A stretch of 64,000 bases of DNA from positions 41,453 to 105,452 of the forward strand of contig JAEPQP010000001.1 in the NCBI GenBank assembly GCA_017640485.1, in the 5' to 3' direction. The notes under the pieces are model-generated. The model was not told the origin of the DNA. It was given only the letters and a program-made list of their open reading frames with translations, and searched no databases. Positions 21,495-30,773 of this stretch are shown here, one piece after another. The translations under genes and the position numbers were made by a program. This DNA is from Phycisphaerales bacterium. Lineage in GTDB: Bacteria; Planctomycetota; Phycisphaerae; Phycisphaerales; UBA1924. Within the stretch, counting starts at the first letter, position 1, and every line of letters starts with the position of its first letter.

Positions 21495-21923
21495 TTAGAG
21501 GAATCGGATGTTCATCGGGTAGCGGTAGAACTCGCCGCGGTTCGCGGCTTGCGCTGCGAGGACCATGCCCACAATTCCTAGGATGTGAGGCACAAGCGCG
21601 ACTACGAACCCGACGCCGCAGGTCAGGATCCCGATCGGGACCGAGACGAGTGCGAAGACAATGGTCCAGATGACGATCGAGATCTGGAAGTTGATCGCTT
21701 CGCGCCCGTGATCGTCGATAAACGGGGAGTCTTCTTTCTTGGTGTGCCACATGATGAGCGGGATCAGGATCGCGATAAACGACATCAATAGGTGCGCCAG
21801 CAGCGAGAGGTGCATATAGACCGCGTAGGTCCGCTCGCTGGAGTCGGCATCCGGATCAAAGGCCCGTCCACGATCGTTGACGGGGGGTTGCGGGTGTGTT
21901 TCTTGTGCCTGCTGTGCGTCCAT
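21495..21923 (-). CDS. DUF4870-like small membrane protein
   Basis: AYMHLSLLAHLL...IPLIMWHTKKEDSPFIDDHGREAINFQISIVIW is characteristic of the DUF4870 family; ATG at 21923. Confidence 0.75.
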   Translation of the reverse strand: MDAQQAQETHPQPPVNDRGRAFDPDADSSERTYAVYMHLSLLAHLLMSFIAILIPLIMWHTKKEDSPFIDDHGREAINFQISIVIWTIVFALVSVPIGILTCGVGFVVALVPHILGIVGMVLAAQAANRGEFYRYPMNIRFL

Positions 21924-21988
21924 GGCGTGAGTATCCCATAGCGGGAGCATCCCCGCAAGGGGTCATTGGGAAGATACGAGCGTTGGTT

Positions 21989-22705
21989 TCAGCGTCGACG
22001 AATCCGTGAGGTCATCATTCCAACCATACCCATGGCCATGAATCCACTTGGAGAAGGGATGACGCGAAGCGAACCATCGAATACCGCAGATCCTGTGTAC
22101 GGGGGAATGATCCCGGAACCTCCTGCGTTGAGGGTGCCGGTCAAAGAGAATGAGTACGAACCCGCTTCAAGCGTGATGAGCTCGTTGATACTCTGCTCTC
22201 CGTTGTTGGTCACACTGGTGTACAAGTATGGATCATCGCCGTTGGTTTGAACCAAGCGAACCTCGCTCTGCGCGTTCTGAGCTTCGAGTGTTGCTTGGAG
22301 TGCGAATGTCGTGGATTCTGAGAGTGTGAACGATACCTGATATTGATGAAATCCGACAAGCGTGAAAATTTCATAGTTCAGATCACCCGGATCCGCTGAG
22401 CCGACTTGTGATCCGTAAGCGACCAGCTCCGTCGTGGTTGCTTGGGAACTGTGCACCGAATCGATCGATGCATTCATGATCTCCTGCTTCTCGGCGTAGT
22501 CCCACTGGTTGTACTCAGTTGGAGCTGAGACGGTACTGAAGAGTTGTTCGCCAAAGTTTGGGTCGCCGAATCCGAATGTGTCAAAATCGGTTGTGATGAT
22601 CCTCGAACTGCTATCGAGGTGCATGATGCTTGCGTTGGTTGCGGATCCCAGGCAGGCACAGATGATCATGGATACTTGGAGTCGATAGCGCACAGATTGA
22701 TTCAT
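21989..22705 (-). CDS. PEP-CTERM-like exported protein
   Basis: Signal peptide; C-terminus VIPSPSGFMAMGMVGMMTSRIRRR. Confidence 0.7.
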   Translation of the reverse strand: MNQSVRYRLQVSMIICACLGSATNASIMHLDSSSRIITTDFDTFGFGDPNFGEQLFSTVSAPTEYNQWDYAEKQEIMNASIDSVHSSQATTTELVAYGSQVGSADPGDLNYEIFTLVGFHQYQVSFTLSESTTFALQATLEAQNAQSEVRLVQTNGDDPYLYTSVTNNGEQSINELITLEAGSYSFSLTGTLNAGGSGIIPPYTGSAVFDGSLRVIPSPSGFMAMGMVGMMTSRIRRR

Positions 22706-22710
22706 ATCTT

Positions 22711-22738
22711 AATGTACAACAGGTACTGCAGTTTGCAA
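22711..22738 (-). promoter_or_regulatory. Candidate sigma70-type promoter for a possibly leaderless mRNA
   Basis: TTGCAA-N16-TACATT, then AAGAT-ATG (start 22705). Confidence 0.45.
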
Positions 22739-22768
22739 ATCAAGTGATGGTTCTGAGGTGCAGATGAA

Positions 22769-23485
22769 TTATGAGCGGCGACGGATACTCAGCACGCCTG
22801 AGAGTGCCAGTAGACCAAGAGATGATGGCGCAGGCACCACCCGCAACCCCCCGCTAAATCCCGTTGAAAAATCACCCGCTGTTGCACTACTAAATCCTGA
22901 GCGGGCTTCCATGAAGAACCAGTATGTGCCCGCTTGAAGTGTCAGCTCATCATGCACAGCGGCGTCGCTCCCGATCGCGGTTGCCGAGGCCAAGAGAGCG
23001 TTCGTGTCCGTATTGCGTAGACGCATAGAACTCACATTCGTGATGTCGTTTGAGGAAGAAAACAGTTCAACATCGAGAGCAAAGGTCGTTTCCTCCGCGA
23101 TCGAGAAAGTAATCTCATATTGGCTGTACGCAGACATCGAGAATACAAGATAATCAATGCTCGGATCAGGGTTCGAAACCAAGTGGTTGCTACCGTTCGC
23201 ATTCAGCTCTGTTTCGGAAGCTTGTGATTGGTGTGTGACACGGATCGAACCGATATCACTAATTAAATCGGTTCGATCAAAGTTTAAATCAGAGAAAGGC
23301 TTCGGGATGATTCCGAAGTCCTCATCAAAATCAGGTATGCTTCCGTCGTCATCAAACCATGCGATGTGATGACTCATAGTGGATCTACGAAAGTCAGTTA
23401 ACAAAGTCATTGCCTCGCCACCTTGCACGGAAGCTGCGACTGATCCAACATACACAATACCAATAATGATCTTTGATGAATTCAT
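22769..23485 (-). CDS. PEP-CTERM-like exported protein, paralog of 21989-22705
   Basis: C-terminus VVPAPSSLGLLALSGVLSIRRRS; shared core SQA..TEL.A.GS...YE.TFS..E.TTFAL. ATG at 23485. Confidence 0.7.
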   Translation of the reverse strand: MNSSKIIIGIVYVGSVAASVQGGEAMTLLTDFRRSTMSHHIAWFDDDGSIPDFDEDFGIIPKPFSDLNFDRTDLISDIGSIRVTHQSQASETELNANGSNHLVSNPDPSIDYLVFSMSAYSQYEITFSIAEETTFALDVELFSSSNDITNVSSMRLRNTDTNALLASATAIGSDAAVHDELTLQAGTYWFFMEARSGFSSATAGDFSTGFSGGLRVVPAPSSLGLLALSGVLSIRRRS

Positions 23486-23554
23486 TATCCCAGAATACAT
23501 CAAAGTGAGTAAAAAACAACAGACGACCAGTAAATAGCCGGCAATTGGGCTAAA

Positions 23555-23704
23555 TCACAAGTTGTCTTCGCTGAATCGAAATGTTTCAAAGTCTGTTGTG
23601 AGGATTCTGGAACTGCTTTCGCGGTGCATGGTGCTTGCGCTGGTCGCAAATTTCAGACAAGCACAGCTGACAACAGAAAGAAAAAATAGTGCGTATGCAT
23701 TCAT
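23555..23704 (-). pseudogene. Truncated 5' remnant of a third copy of the 21989-22705 gene
   Basis: Minus-strand translation MNAYALFFLSVVSCACLKFATSASTMHRESSSRILTTDFETFRFSEDNL* aligns with ...ICACLGSATNASIMHLDSSSRIITTDFDTFGFGDPNF of gene 21989-22705, then stops. Confidence 0.7.
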
Positions 23705-23773
23705 ACACAGTCTCCGGTATTGATGTGTTCAAAAAACATACCAGAGTACCTGAATAACCAATAACAGGGAGAG

Positions 23774-24910
23774 TTACTGCCCGAAGAGGTTGCGCGTGGT
23801 GAACATGCCTTGTTCTTCGAAGTACTGGAGGGCTTCTTCGGTTGAGTTGAACACCTTCGTTGCGGTTTCGGTGATGAACGGTGAAGGTGGCTTGCTCGGT
23901 TTCCAGACGACATAGACCTCTTTCGCGTGCTCCCATGCGTGCTGGAGTTCGCGTTCGACGCCGCTGGAGAGTCCAGGGATGATCTTGCCGCTCTCGGATT
24001 TGAGTTCGGGGACATAGCTGACGATCATGTCCGCTTGGTCGATGAGTTTGAAGTCGCGCATGTAGATCTGGCCGTCGATGTCGCCCGCGATGTCGAGGAC
24101 CTCGCGTGTGCGCATCCGGATCGGTTCCATTTCGGTCTGCACGCCTCCGAGTTGGTGCGGCATGTGATCGAAGAAATCTTTCCCTTCCTTGAGCGCATCG
24201 AGTGCACGATCGAGCAGGAGTTTCTCGTCCACATCACCCGGGTCGAAGGTGATGAAGTGCTCCGCGAGCTCGGCGCGGAACGCGTCGATCTCGGCCATGA
24301 CTTCGGGCATGTCCACGACATGGCTCATCGGGAAACTCGGGTAGACGGTCTTCATGTCCGGACGGCAGAGGAGTCTGAACATCGTGCGTTCGGTCGAAGC
24401 GTGGCGCCCGCGCGAGACGATGTAGAACTTGGAACCCGGGACGGCTTGGCTCATGAGCTCGGTCGCGAGGATTTCTTCTTCACGCCAGACCATGCAGTCT
24501 TTGAGCGTCGCGTCGATGTCGTGCGCGTTATGGAGATTCTGGTGGACGACCTCGATGTTGTCGACGAGGCAGATAAAGAGATCCGGGCGGAGTTTGTTGA
24601 TCTGATCGAAGTCGAACGCGGAGAACAGCCCATGACGCCAGCGGAAGGTCGCGTGGGTGTTGACGATCATCGTGTCCTCATCGCGGGACTCGGCGATGAT
24701 GTCCTTGAATGCCGCTCGGCGGAGTGAGTGGAGGCGGGAGATCGGGAGGTCGAGGATCCGTCCCTCGCGGATGTCGGGCGCTTCGTTGTACATCATTTTG
24801 CCGACATGGTAGATGGGGACGGATTCGCCCTGCTGACCCGCGAACTTGGAGACGAGCTCCAAGTATGGTTTTTTCTCCATCCCGACCTGACCTGTGACGA
24901 TTGCCCGCAT
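23774..24910 (-). CDS. P-loop-NTPase-like protein fused to a nucleoside 2-deoxyribosyltransferase-like C-terminal domain
   Basis: N-terminus MRAIVTGQVGMEKKPYLELVSKFA resembles an adenylate-kinase-type P-loop; C-terminus QIYMRDFKLIDQADMIVSYVP...GLSSGVERELQHAWEHAKEVYVVW resembles DRTase-like folds. GGGAG upstream of ATG. Confidence 0.55.
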   Translation of the reverse strand: MRAIVTGQVGMEKKPYLELVSKFAGQQGESVPIYHVGKMMYNEAPDIREGRILDLPISRLHSLRRAAFKDIIAESRDEDTMIVNTHATFRWRHGLFSAFDFDQINKLRPDLFICLVDNIEVVHQNLHNAHDIDATLKDCMVWREEEILATELMSQAVPGSKFYIVSRGRHASTERTMFRLLCRPDMKTVYPSFPMSHVVDMPEVMAEIDAFRAELAEHFITFDPGDVDEKLLLDRALDALKEGKDFFDHMPHQLGGVQTEMEPIRMRTREVLDIAGDIDGQIYMRDFKLIDQADMIVSYVPELKSESGKIIPGLSSGVERELQHAWEHAKEVYVVWKPSKPPSPFITETATKVFNSTEEALQYFEEQGMFTTRNLFGQ

Positions 24911-25193
24911 GTTTTTGTCTCCCAGTATGTTAGAAAGGGATGATAGACCACCCGCTTGAACTCAACGAGCGGAGTGTGTTTGGATTTGATGAACTGAGCC
25001 TTCTTTGTGGTGTCGCGAGTTGTTTGGATCGTTCTGCGGACCCAAAAAGAAACTAGCAGCCCTGGGACGAACCTCTCTCCACAAAAGAGTCCCAGCGCTG
25101 CCAGCTTGTGGTTGCAGACTACCGAAAGCGGGGGGGTGATGCAAGAGCAATCAGAGGAAATACCCAAGACTCGGACGAATTTCGTGAAGCGGT

Positions 25194-26702
25194 TCAGTCC
25201 TGATCCTGAATGAGCACGATCGAGAATGAGAACTCATGAACGATCCCGGTTGCTATCATGCTGTCAATCAAAACCTTATCGGACTCGTTTCCGTTTTGAT
25301 CGGTGCGGAGCATCGCCAGCGTGCCGCTCGGCATGTGTTGGGGGTCGAGTTTGGGGATCCATCGAATGTCCAGATCATGCCCGGCGTCTTGGAGCGCCAT
25401 TCTAATATAGAGCAGAGTTTCGGGTCGCGCCTCGATCATGTTGTGCGCGACGAGGATCGGAGTCCGCTCAGTCTGCATCTGATCGAGCGACTTGATCAGT
25501 TCGATCGCGGCGATCTGGGCAGGGATCTTCCCAGAGCTAGATCGACGCTCTGGTTCAAAGCGGATTAGATAGACCACGAATCCGATCGAGAGGACGGCTG
25601 CGAGGATCGCGGGTCTGCCGAGTGTGAGGGACCGGAGGATTGATGCGCGCTTTGCCGAGAGTGGGGTGGTGAGCAGCCAACCGACCAACGGCGCGATCGG
25701 CGCGAGGATCGGTTGTGCGTAACGATCGTTGGATACTCCGGTCAGCATCATCACGACCAGCGCACAGGGTACAGCGAGCGCGATGATCTTGGCGATGCGC
25801 AGCCGTTTCCGAAGGCTTTGGTCGAGAGCCGCTTCGGCGCGTGCGTCCGGTCCCCAAGGAAAGAGTATCGCGAGCGAAAGAGGGAGTGCGGTGAGGAGGG
25901 CGACCGGGACGAACCCCGCGAGTTTCAGCAGTCGTCCGGGTTCAAACATAAACGCGCTGGGTGCTTGGACCACGGCGTTGGGTCCTGCTGCCTCAAGCGT
26001 GTTGGACCAGTGCCACGCGAAGATCAGCGCGGCGATGATGACGGGAATCCAGATCGACGGGCGCACAAACTCGTAGATCCGTTCGCGAGGACCACTGGTC
26101 AGCACGGTGCACCCGATCAAGATTCCCAGCATGATCGGGAATCCAGCGGGTCCCTTCGTGAGCAGCATGCACAGACTGATCGTGCACAACGCGAGCTGCC
26201 AAGCAAATGCTTTGGCTCTGGGATGTCGACGGGCGCAGAGTTCGATGACGATCCACGCGCCGATCGCTGTGAAGAGGTTGTGGACCGATTCGATCTCCGC
26301 GGCTCGAGCCGGGGACCAGTAGAGTGGGGTGAGTCCCAGCGCCAGCGCCGAAGAAAATCCGGCACCGCTTCCGAACCAGCGCCTCGCAAAGAACCAAGAG
26401 CCGAGGACCATGAGCGTAAACGCAGTTCCCGAGACGAGTCTGGGAGAGAGGTCCGGGTCGGGATGGATCCGCAGCGCGAGCGAGAACAGCCAAGGAACCA
26501 TCTGAGGCTTGCGGACATACTCCTGCTCAAACATGGTTGGTACCAGGTACGCTCCCGATTCGAGCATCTCGATTGCGGGGATGACGCGGTGCCCTTCTGA
26601 GCTGGTCAGCCCTTGTTGGTCGAGTTTGGGGATCGCGATCAGCGCGCACATCAGCATCACAATCATCAACTGGACAACGGGATGAGAAGCTGCGCGGCGC
26701 AT
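25194..26702 (-). CDS. Glycosyltransferase family 39 / ArnT-like membrane protein
   Basis: MRRAASHPVVQLMIVMLMCALIAIPKLDQQGLTSSEGHRVIPAIEMLESGAYLVPTMFEQEYVRKPQMVPWLFSLA and many TM helices. The ORF-track extension to 27101 is antisense to recR. Confidence 0.75.
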   Translation of the reverse strand: MRRAASHPVVQLMIVMLMCALIAIPKLDQQGLTSSEGHRVIPAIEMLESGAYLVPTMFEQEYVRKPQMVPWLFSLALRIHPDPDLSPRLVSGTAFTLMVLGSWFFARRWFGSGAGFSSALALGLTPLYWSPARAAEIESVHNLFTAIGAWIVIELCARRHPRAKAFAWQLALCTISLCMLLTKGPAGFPIMLGILIGCTVLTSGPRERIYEFVRPSIWIPVIIAALIFAWHWSNTLEAAGPNAVVQAPSAFMFEPGRLLKLAGFVPVALLTALPLSLAILFPWGPDARAEAALDQSLRKRLRIAKIIALAVPCALVVMMLTGVSNDRYAQPILAPIAPLVGWLLTTPLSAKRASILRSLTLGRPAILAAVLSIGFVVYLIRFEPERRSSSGKIPAQIAAIELIKSLDQMQTERTPILVAHNMIEARPETLLYIRMALQDAGHDLDIRWIPKLDPQHMPSGTLAMLRTDQNGNESDKVLIDSMIATGIVHEFSFSIVLIQDQD

Positions 26703-26738
26703 CGGTGTAGGGTAGCAGGAGTCCGCATAGGATTGGGT

Positions 26739-27416
26739 ATGGGAAGCAAGAAGGACAGCAATGGATCGGGCTCTGGGAGTGCGGGGAACGGATACCCGCT
26801 TGCGGTCCGGGAGCTGATCGAGCGACTGAGTGGTCTTCCCGGCATCGGGATGCGCTCCGCTGAGCGGCTCGCGTTCCATATCCTCAAATCCAACGCGAAC
26901 GACGCGCTCGCGTTGTCCTCGGCGATCCGCGCGGTCAAGGAATCGGTCCAGCACTGCAAAGTCTGTTTCAACCTCTCCGACGAGGATGTGTGTCTGGTCT
27001 GCAGCGATCGTCGGCGTGATCGATCGGTGATCTGTGTCGTCGAGCAACCCAAGGACCTGATCGCGCTCGAGCAGACCGGGATGTATAAGGGTCTGTATCA
27101 TGTGCTGATGGGGAGATTGTCGCCGCTCGATGGGGTGGGTCCCGATGACCTGACGATCTCACATCTGGTAGGACGCGTGAAACGATCACAAGAAGCGGGC
27201 GACGGCGACGGTCGTGTCCGGATCGAAGAAATTGTTCTGGGACTGAATCCAACACTCGAGGGTGATGGGACCGCGTTGTATCTCGCGCAGGAGCTCGCGA
27301 GCACAGGGATCCGGGTCACACGGCTGGCGCGCGGGGTGCCGACGGGGAGTTCGCTCGAGTTTGCGAATAAAGCGGTGCTGGGCGATGCGCTGATGGGTCG
27401 TCAGGATATGGGGTGA
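26739..27416 (+). CDS. recR: Recombination mediator protein RecR
   Basis: LIERLSGLPGIGMRSAERLAFHIL; C4-type zinc finger CKVCFNLSDEDVCLVC; Toprim domain VVEQPKDLIALE. ATG at 26739. Confidence 0.93.
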   Translation: MGSKKDSNGSGSGSAGNGYPLAVRELIERLSGLPGIGMRSAERLAFHILKSNANDALALSSAIRAVKESVQHCKVCFNLSDEDVCLVCSDRRRDRSVICVVEQPKDLIALEQTGMYKGLYHVLMGRLSPLDGVGPDDLTISHLVGRVKRSQEAGDGDGRVRIEEIVLGLNPTLEGDGTALYLAQELASTGIRVTRLARGVPTGSSLEFANKAVLGDALMGRQDMG

Positions 27417-27534
27417 ATCTGAACGGTCCGGATGATCCCGATCGGGTTGCATCCGTATGGAATACAATGGAAGATAGAGTCGGCGATCGCAATGCTGAGT
27501 AGGCAACGCGGGTGGTCTGTACACTGGTGAGTGA

Positions 27535-29100
27535 ATGCGGTTTGATACCTCACAACAGATGAAGCTCGGGCAGCAGATGAAGCTGTCGCCTCGGATGATC
27601 CAGTCGATGGAGATCCTGCAGATGCCGCTCGCTGAGCTTCATGAGCGGCTCGAGCAAGAACTCGAATCAAACCCGACGATGGAGATCGTCGAGACCGCGA
27701 CTCCAAGCGAAGATTCCAATCGAGATTCGGATCAATCTGTGAGCGAGGGGGCGCTCGAGATCGTTCCCGAGAGTGCTGAGGACTTTGCGCGTCTTGATGA
27801 ATACACCGATGCGAACCCTGAGGCCGCGGACAATATGTTTTCGGGTTCGAAGGACCGGACGCGCGAGTTCGATGAGCTCGGACCAAGAGTCCGGACGAGT
27901 TCGGGAGAGCGCGACGCGAAGCTCGACGCGATGATGCAGGCGCCCGCTCGCGGTGCTTCGATGAGCGAGCAGCTCTCGGATCAGTGGTCGCTCACCGATG
28001 TCGAGGACACTGTCCGCACGCTCGGCGAGGTGCTGATCGCGGCGCTCGATGATGATGGGTATCTCAGAACATCGTTCGAGGAAGTCGCGGATACCGCGCC
28101 CGAATCAGTCAAAGCGATGAACCCAACCGATGCGGACTGGGAGATGGCGCTCCAAGCGATGCAGTTGTTCCTCGAGCCAACGGGGATCGGTGCGCGCGAT
28201 GCGCGTGAGTGTCTGCTGATTCAGATCGATGCGCGTCTCGATCGGGTCGAGCGCGATGACGACGAGGGTCCGGAACTCAGCGGTGAGGGGTTGCTCGTTG
28301 CCCGTCGGCTCGTCGGGGAGTTCTTCGAGGACATGATGAAGAACCGGCTCCCCAAGATCGCTGGAAAGGCGGGGCTGACCCTCGACGAGATCAACCTCGG
28401 GCTCGGGGTGCTCAAGCGGCTCTCGCTTTCTCCCGGCCGAGGGATGTCGGCGAGCGAACAGACCGCCGTCTATCCGGACGCGGTGGTGGAGTACGACGAG
28501 GATACGGATCGGTATATCGCGTACCTCACAGACGGCCGACTTCCCGATGTGCAGATCAATCGCGAGTACGCACGCATGGCGATGGACAACGAGGTCGAGA
28601 AGAACGATCGAGACTTCCTGAAAAAGAACCTGTCCAACGCACAGTGGCTGATCGACGCGATCGGGCAGCGTCGTCACACGCTGCTGCGCGTGGTCAACGC
28701 GGTCGTCGATGAGCAGCGCGAGTACTTTGACTACGGCCCCGAAGCCCTCAAGCCGCTTCCGATGCAACCGATCGCGGATCGGTTGGGGATCCATGTCGCG
28801 ACGGTATCCCGTGCGGTCAGCGAGAAGTTCATCATGACCCCACGCGGCGTCGTCCCGCTCCGGTCGTTCTTCTCGGGTGGTCTGTCAACGGATTCGGGCG
28901 AAGATGTGAGCGCCAACGCGGTTCGGGCCGCGATCGAAGAGTTGATCGAGTCCGAGAATAAAGCAAAGCCACTGAGCGACGAAGCGATGGTCAAGGCGCT
29001 CAAAGAGCGTGGCATCGAGATCGCACGGCGGACCGTTGCGAAGTATCGCGACCAGCTCGGGATCCCGACGGCACGGATGCGCAAGCAGTTCAAGGGCTGA
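27535..29100 (+). CDS. rpoN: RNA polymerase sigma-54 factor
   Basis: N-terminal QQMKLGQQMKLSPRMIQSMEILQMPLAEL; RpoN box ARRTVAKYRDQLGIPTARMRKQ. Confidence 0.95.
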   Translation: MRFDTSQQMKLGQQMKLSPRMIQSMEILQMPLAELHERLEQELESNPTMEIVETATPSEDSNRDSDQSVSEGALEIVPESAEDFARLDEYTDANPEAADNMFSGSKDRTREFDELGPRVRTSSGERDAKLDAMMQAPARGASMSEQLSDQWSLTDVEDTVRTLGEVLIAALDDDGYLRTSFEEVADTAPESVKAMNPTDADWEMALQAMQLFLEPTGIGARDARECLLIQIDARLDRVERDDDEGPELSGEGLLVARRLVGEFFEDMMKNRLPKIAGKAGLTLDEINLGLGVLKRLSLSPGRGMSASEQTAVYPDAVVEYDEDTDRYIAYLTDGRLPDVQINREYARMAMDNEVEKNDRDFLKKNLSNAQWLIDAIGQRRHTLLRVVNAVVDEQREYFDYGPEALKPLPMQPIADRLGIHVATVSRAVSEKFIMTPRGVVPLRSFFSGGLSTDSGEDVSANAVRAAIEELIESENKAKPLSDEAMVKALKERGIEIARRTVAKYRDQLGIPTARMRKQFKG

Positions 29101-29157
29101 TCTGAGGCTTCTTATACATGATGCAACCAATCCGATCATGATCCGGATAGAGAGTCG

Positions 29158-29973
29158 ATGATTCTCCCTCGCCATGAATCCGATCTCTCAGGAAGCGCGA
29201 TCCTCCACGCGTCAGCAACAGTGGGGGAGATGTTCATCACGCACAAGTCCTACACCAACGATTTCACCCAGAGCTGGCACGAGCACGAGCGTGCAAGCAT
29301 TGATTTCGTGCTCCAAGGAGGAGGGATCGGGACCTACGGCAATCGCGAGGTGCGATCATCACCCGGGCGCGTGGAGTTCTTCCGCGATGGATTGCGACAC
29401 AACTTCAAAAGCAGCGGTAAGGGGATCCGCTCCATGCATGTCGTGATCCCGCGTTCTGTGCTTGAAAATTCTGAGGGGATGCACACAGTGGTTGTCGAAG
29501 AACTCCGACACACCCAAGCGGTCGGGCTCGCGGCTTCGATCCTCAATGAACTCAGCACACCGGATCGATCATCCAATCTCGTGATGGAATCGCTGACCTT
29601 TGAGCTGCTCGATGAAGTCTGCACCGCGGCGCAACAACGCAAGCGCCGTGCGGGCTGGCTTGGTGTTGTTCGCGATGCGATTCATGCTTCGTGCGAGCGT
29701 TCTCTCCCGCTCTCAGAGCTCGCGGAAGTGGCAGGCGTCAGCCGAGGGCATCTGGTGCGTGGGTTCCGCGCCTCGATGGGGATGACTCCGGGAGAATATC
29801 ACAGACGGATCCGGTTGAATCGCGCTTCGGAGATGCTCGCATGCGGGGATGGATCGATCGCGCGGATCGCGAGTGCTATGGGGTTCGTGGATCAGGCGCA
29901 CTTCTCTAACGCGTTCAAGAAGTATTCCGGGATCACGCCGGGCGCGTTCAGGCGCGTCGTCTCCGAGCGATAA
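29158..29973 (+). CDS. AraC-family transcriptional regulator
   Basis: N-terminal cupin-like sensor; C-terminal double HTH ELAEVAGVSRGHLVRGFRASMGMTPGEYHRRIRLNRA...IASAMGFVDQAHFSNAFKKYSGITPGAFRR. Confidence 0.9.
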   Translation: MILPRHESDLSGSAILHASATVGEMFITHKSYTNDFTQSWHEHERASIDFVLQGGGIGTYGNREVRSSPGRVEFFRDGLRHNFKSSGKGIRSMHVVIPRSVLENSEGMHTVVVEELRHTQAVGLAASILNELSTPDRSSNLVMESLTFELLDEVCTAAQQRKRRAGWLGVVRDAIHASCERSLPLSELAEVAGVSRGHLVRGFRASMGMTPGEYHRRIRLNRASEMLACGDGSIARIASAMGFVDQAHFSNAFKKYSGITPGAFRRVVSER

Positions 29974-30640
29974 GCACCATTGATCCAGCAAGACCAGCAA
30001 ATGTTGACGAAGCCGGCACGGCGATGAGCTGGAACGCGCTGTCGGTATCAAACTGGTATTGCCAGACCCCGAACTGGTAGGTCCACGAGCTTGAGATCTG
30101 ATCGGTGTTGTCGGCGTCTTGCCACTGCCACACATCAGCCGTCGGATCAATCGAGCGGGCGCTGATCGAGATCCAGTACATCGTGTCCGCTTCGAGGGTG
30201 ATCGCGTTGCTGAGTATGGCGCTGTGCATGTACTCGATCGTGCCTCGGCTGGTCAGTCTCCCGGTATCTGTTGCGTTGGTCTCGCTGAGATCGAAGGATT
30301 CAGTCGAGAGGAGCTCGCTGGGCTTGATCCGCCCGTTGGGTTGGGTGCGCGAAGACCAGAATTCGATCTGGAAGGAGTCGAAGTTGGTAAGGTCGGTGTG
30401 GCTGAGCCCCTCACTGGTTCCCCACCAGTTGACCGCAGTGATCTGTGCAGATGAGCCGAGCATGAAGTTGTCCGCGTGCTTGAAGTTGCGAGTCGGTCTG
30501 GGTTCGGAGCTGCTGTACCACCCAAAGTCGGTCTGGGATGGATCGGTCGAGGTCTGGCTGTAGACGATCTCGGCTTGAGCAGCACACGCTGAGATTGAGC
30601 AGACGATCGCGATGGAGATCGCATTGAGATGTTGAATCAT
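29948..30640 (-). CDS. PEP-CTERM-like exported protein
   Basis: Signal peptide; C-terminus VPASSTFAGLAGSMVLIARRRRA; GGAGG upstream of ATG. Confidence 0.7.
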   Translation of the reverse strand: MIQHLNAISIAIVCSISACAAQAEIVYSQTSTDPSQTDFGWYSSSEPRPTRNFKHADNFMLGSSAQITAVNWWGTSEGLSHTDLTNFDSFQIEFWSSRTQPNGRIKPSELLSTESFDLSETNATDTGRLTSRGTIEYMHSAILSNAITLEADTMYWISISARSIDPTADVWQWQDADNTDQISSSWTYQFGVWQYQFDTDSAFQLIAVPASSTFAGLAGSMVLIARRRRA

Positions 30641-30773
30641 GGGGTCCTCCAGATTTTTGGCGTCACAACGGGTTATGCAGCATCAGTATGCCGCAGAATC
30701 TCCGGGTGTCTTGTACGAGAGTTGCGCGATCTGCACAGCCAGATCCGCTCGATCGCTCGCCTAAACTTGGGGG

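Noticed and set aside
26703-27101. N-terminal extension of the GT39 ORF
   Set aside because: Antisense to recR; the hydrophobic protein clearly starts at MRRAASHPVV.
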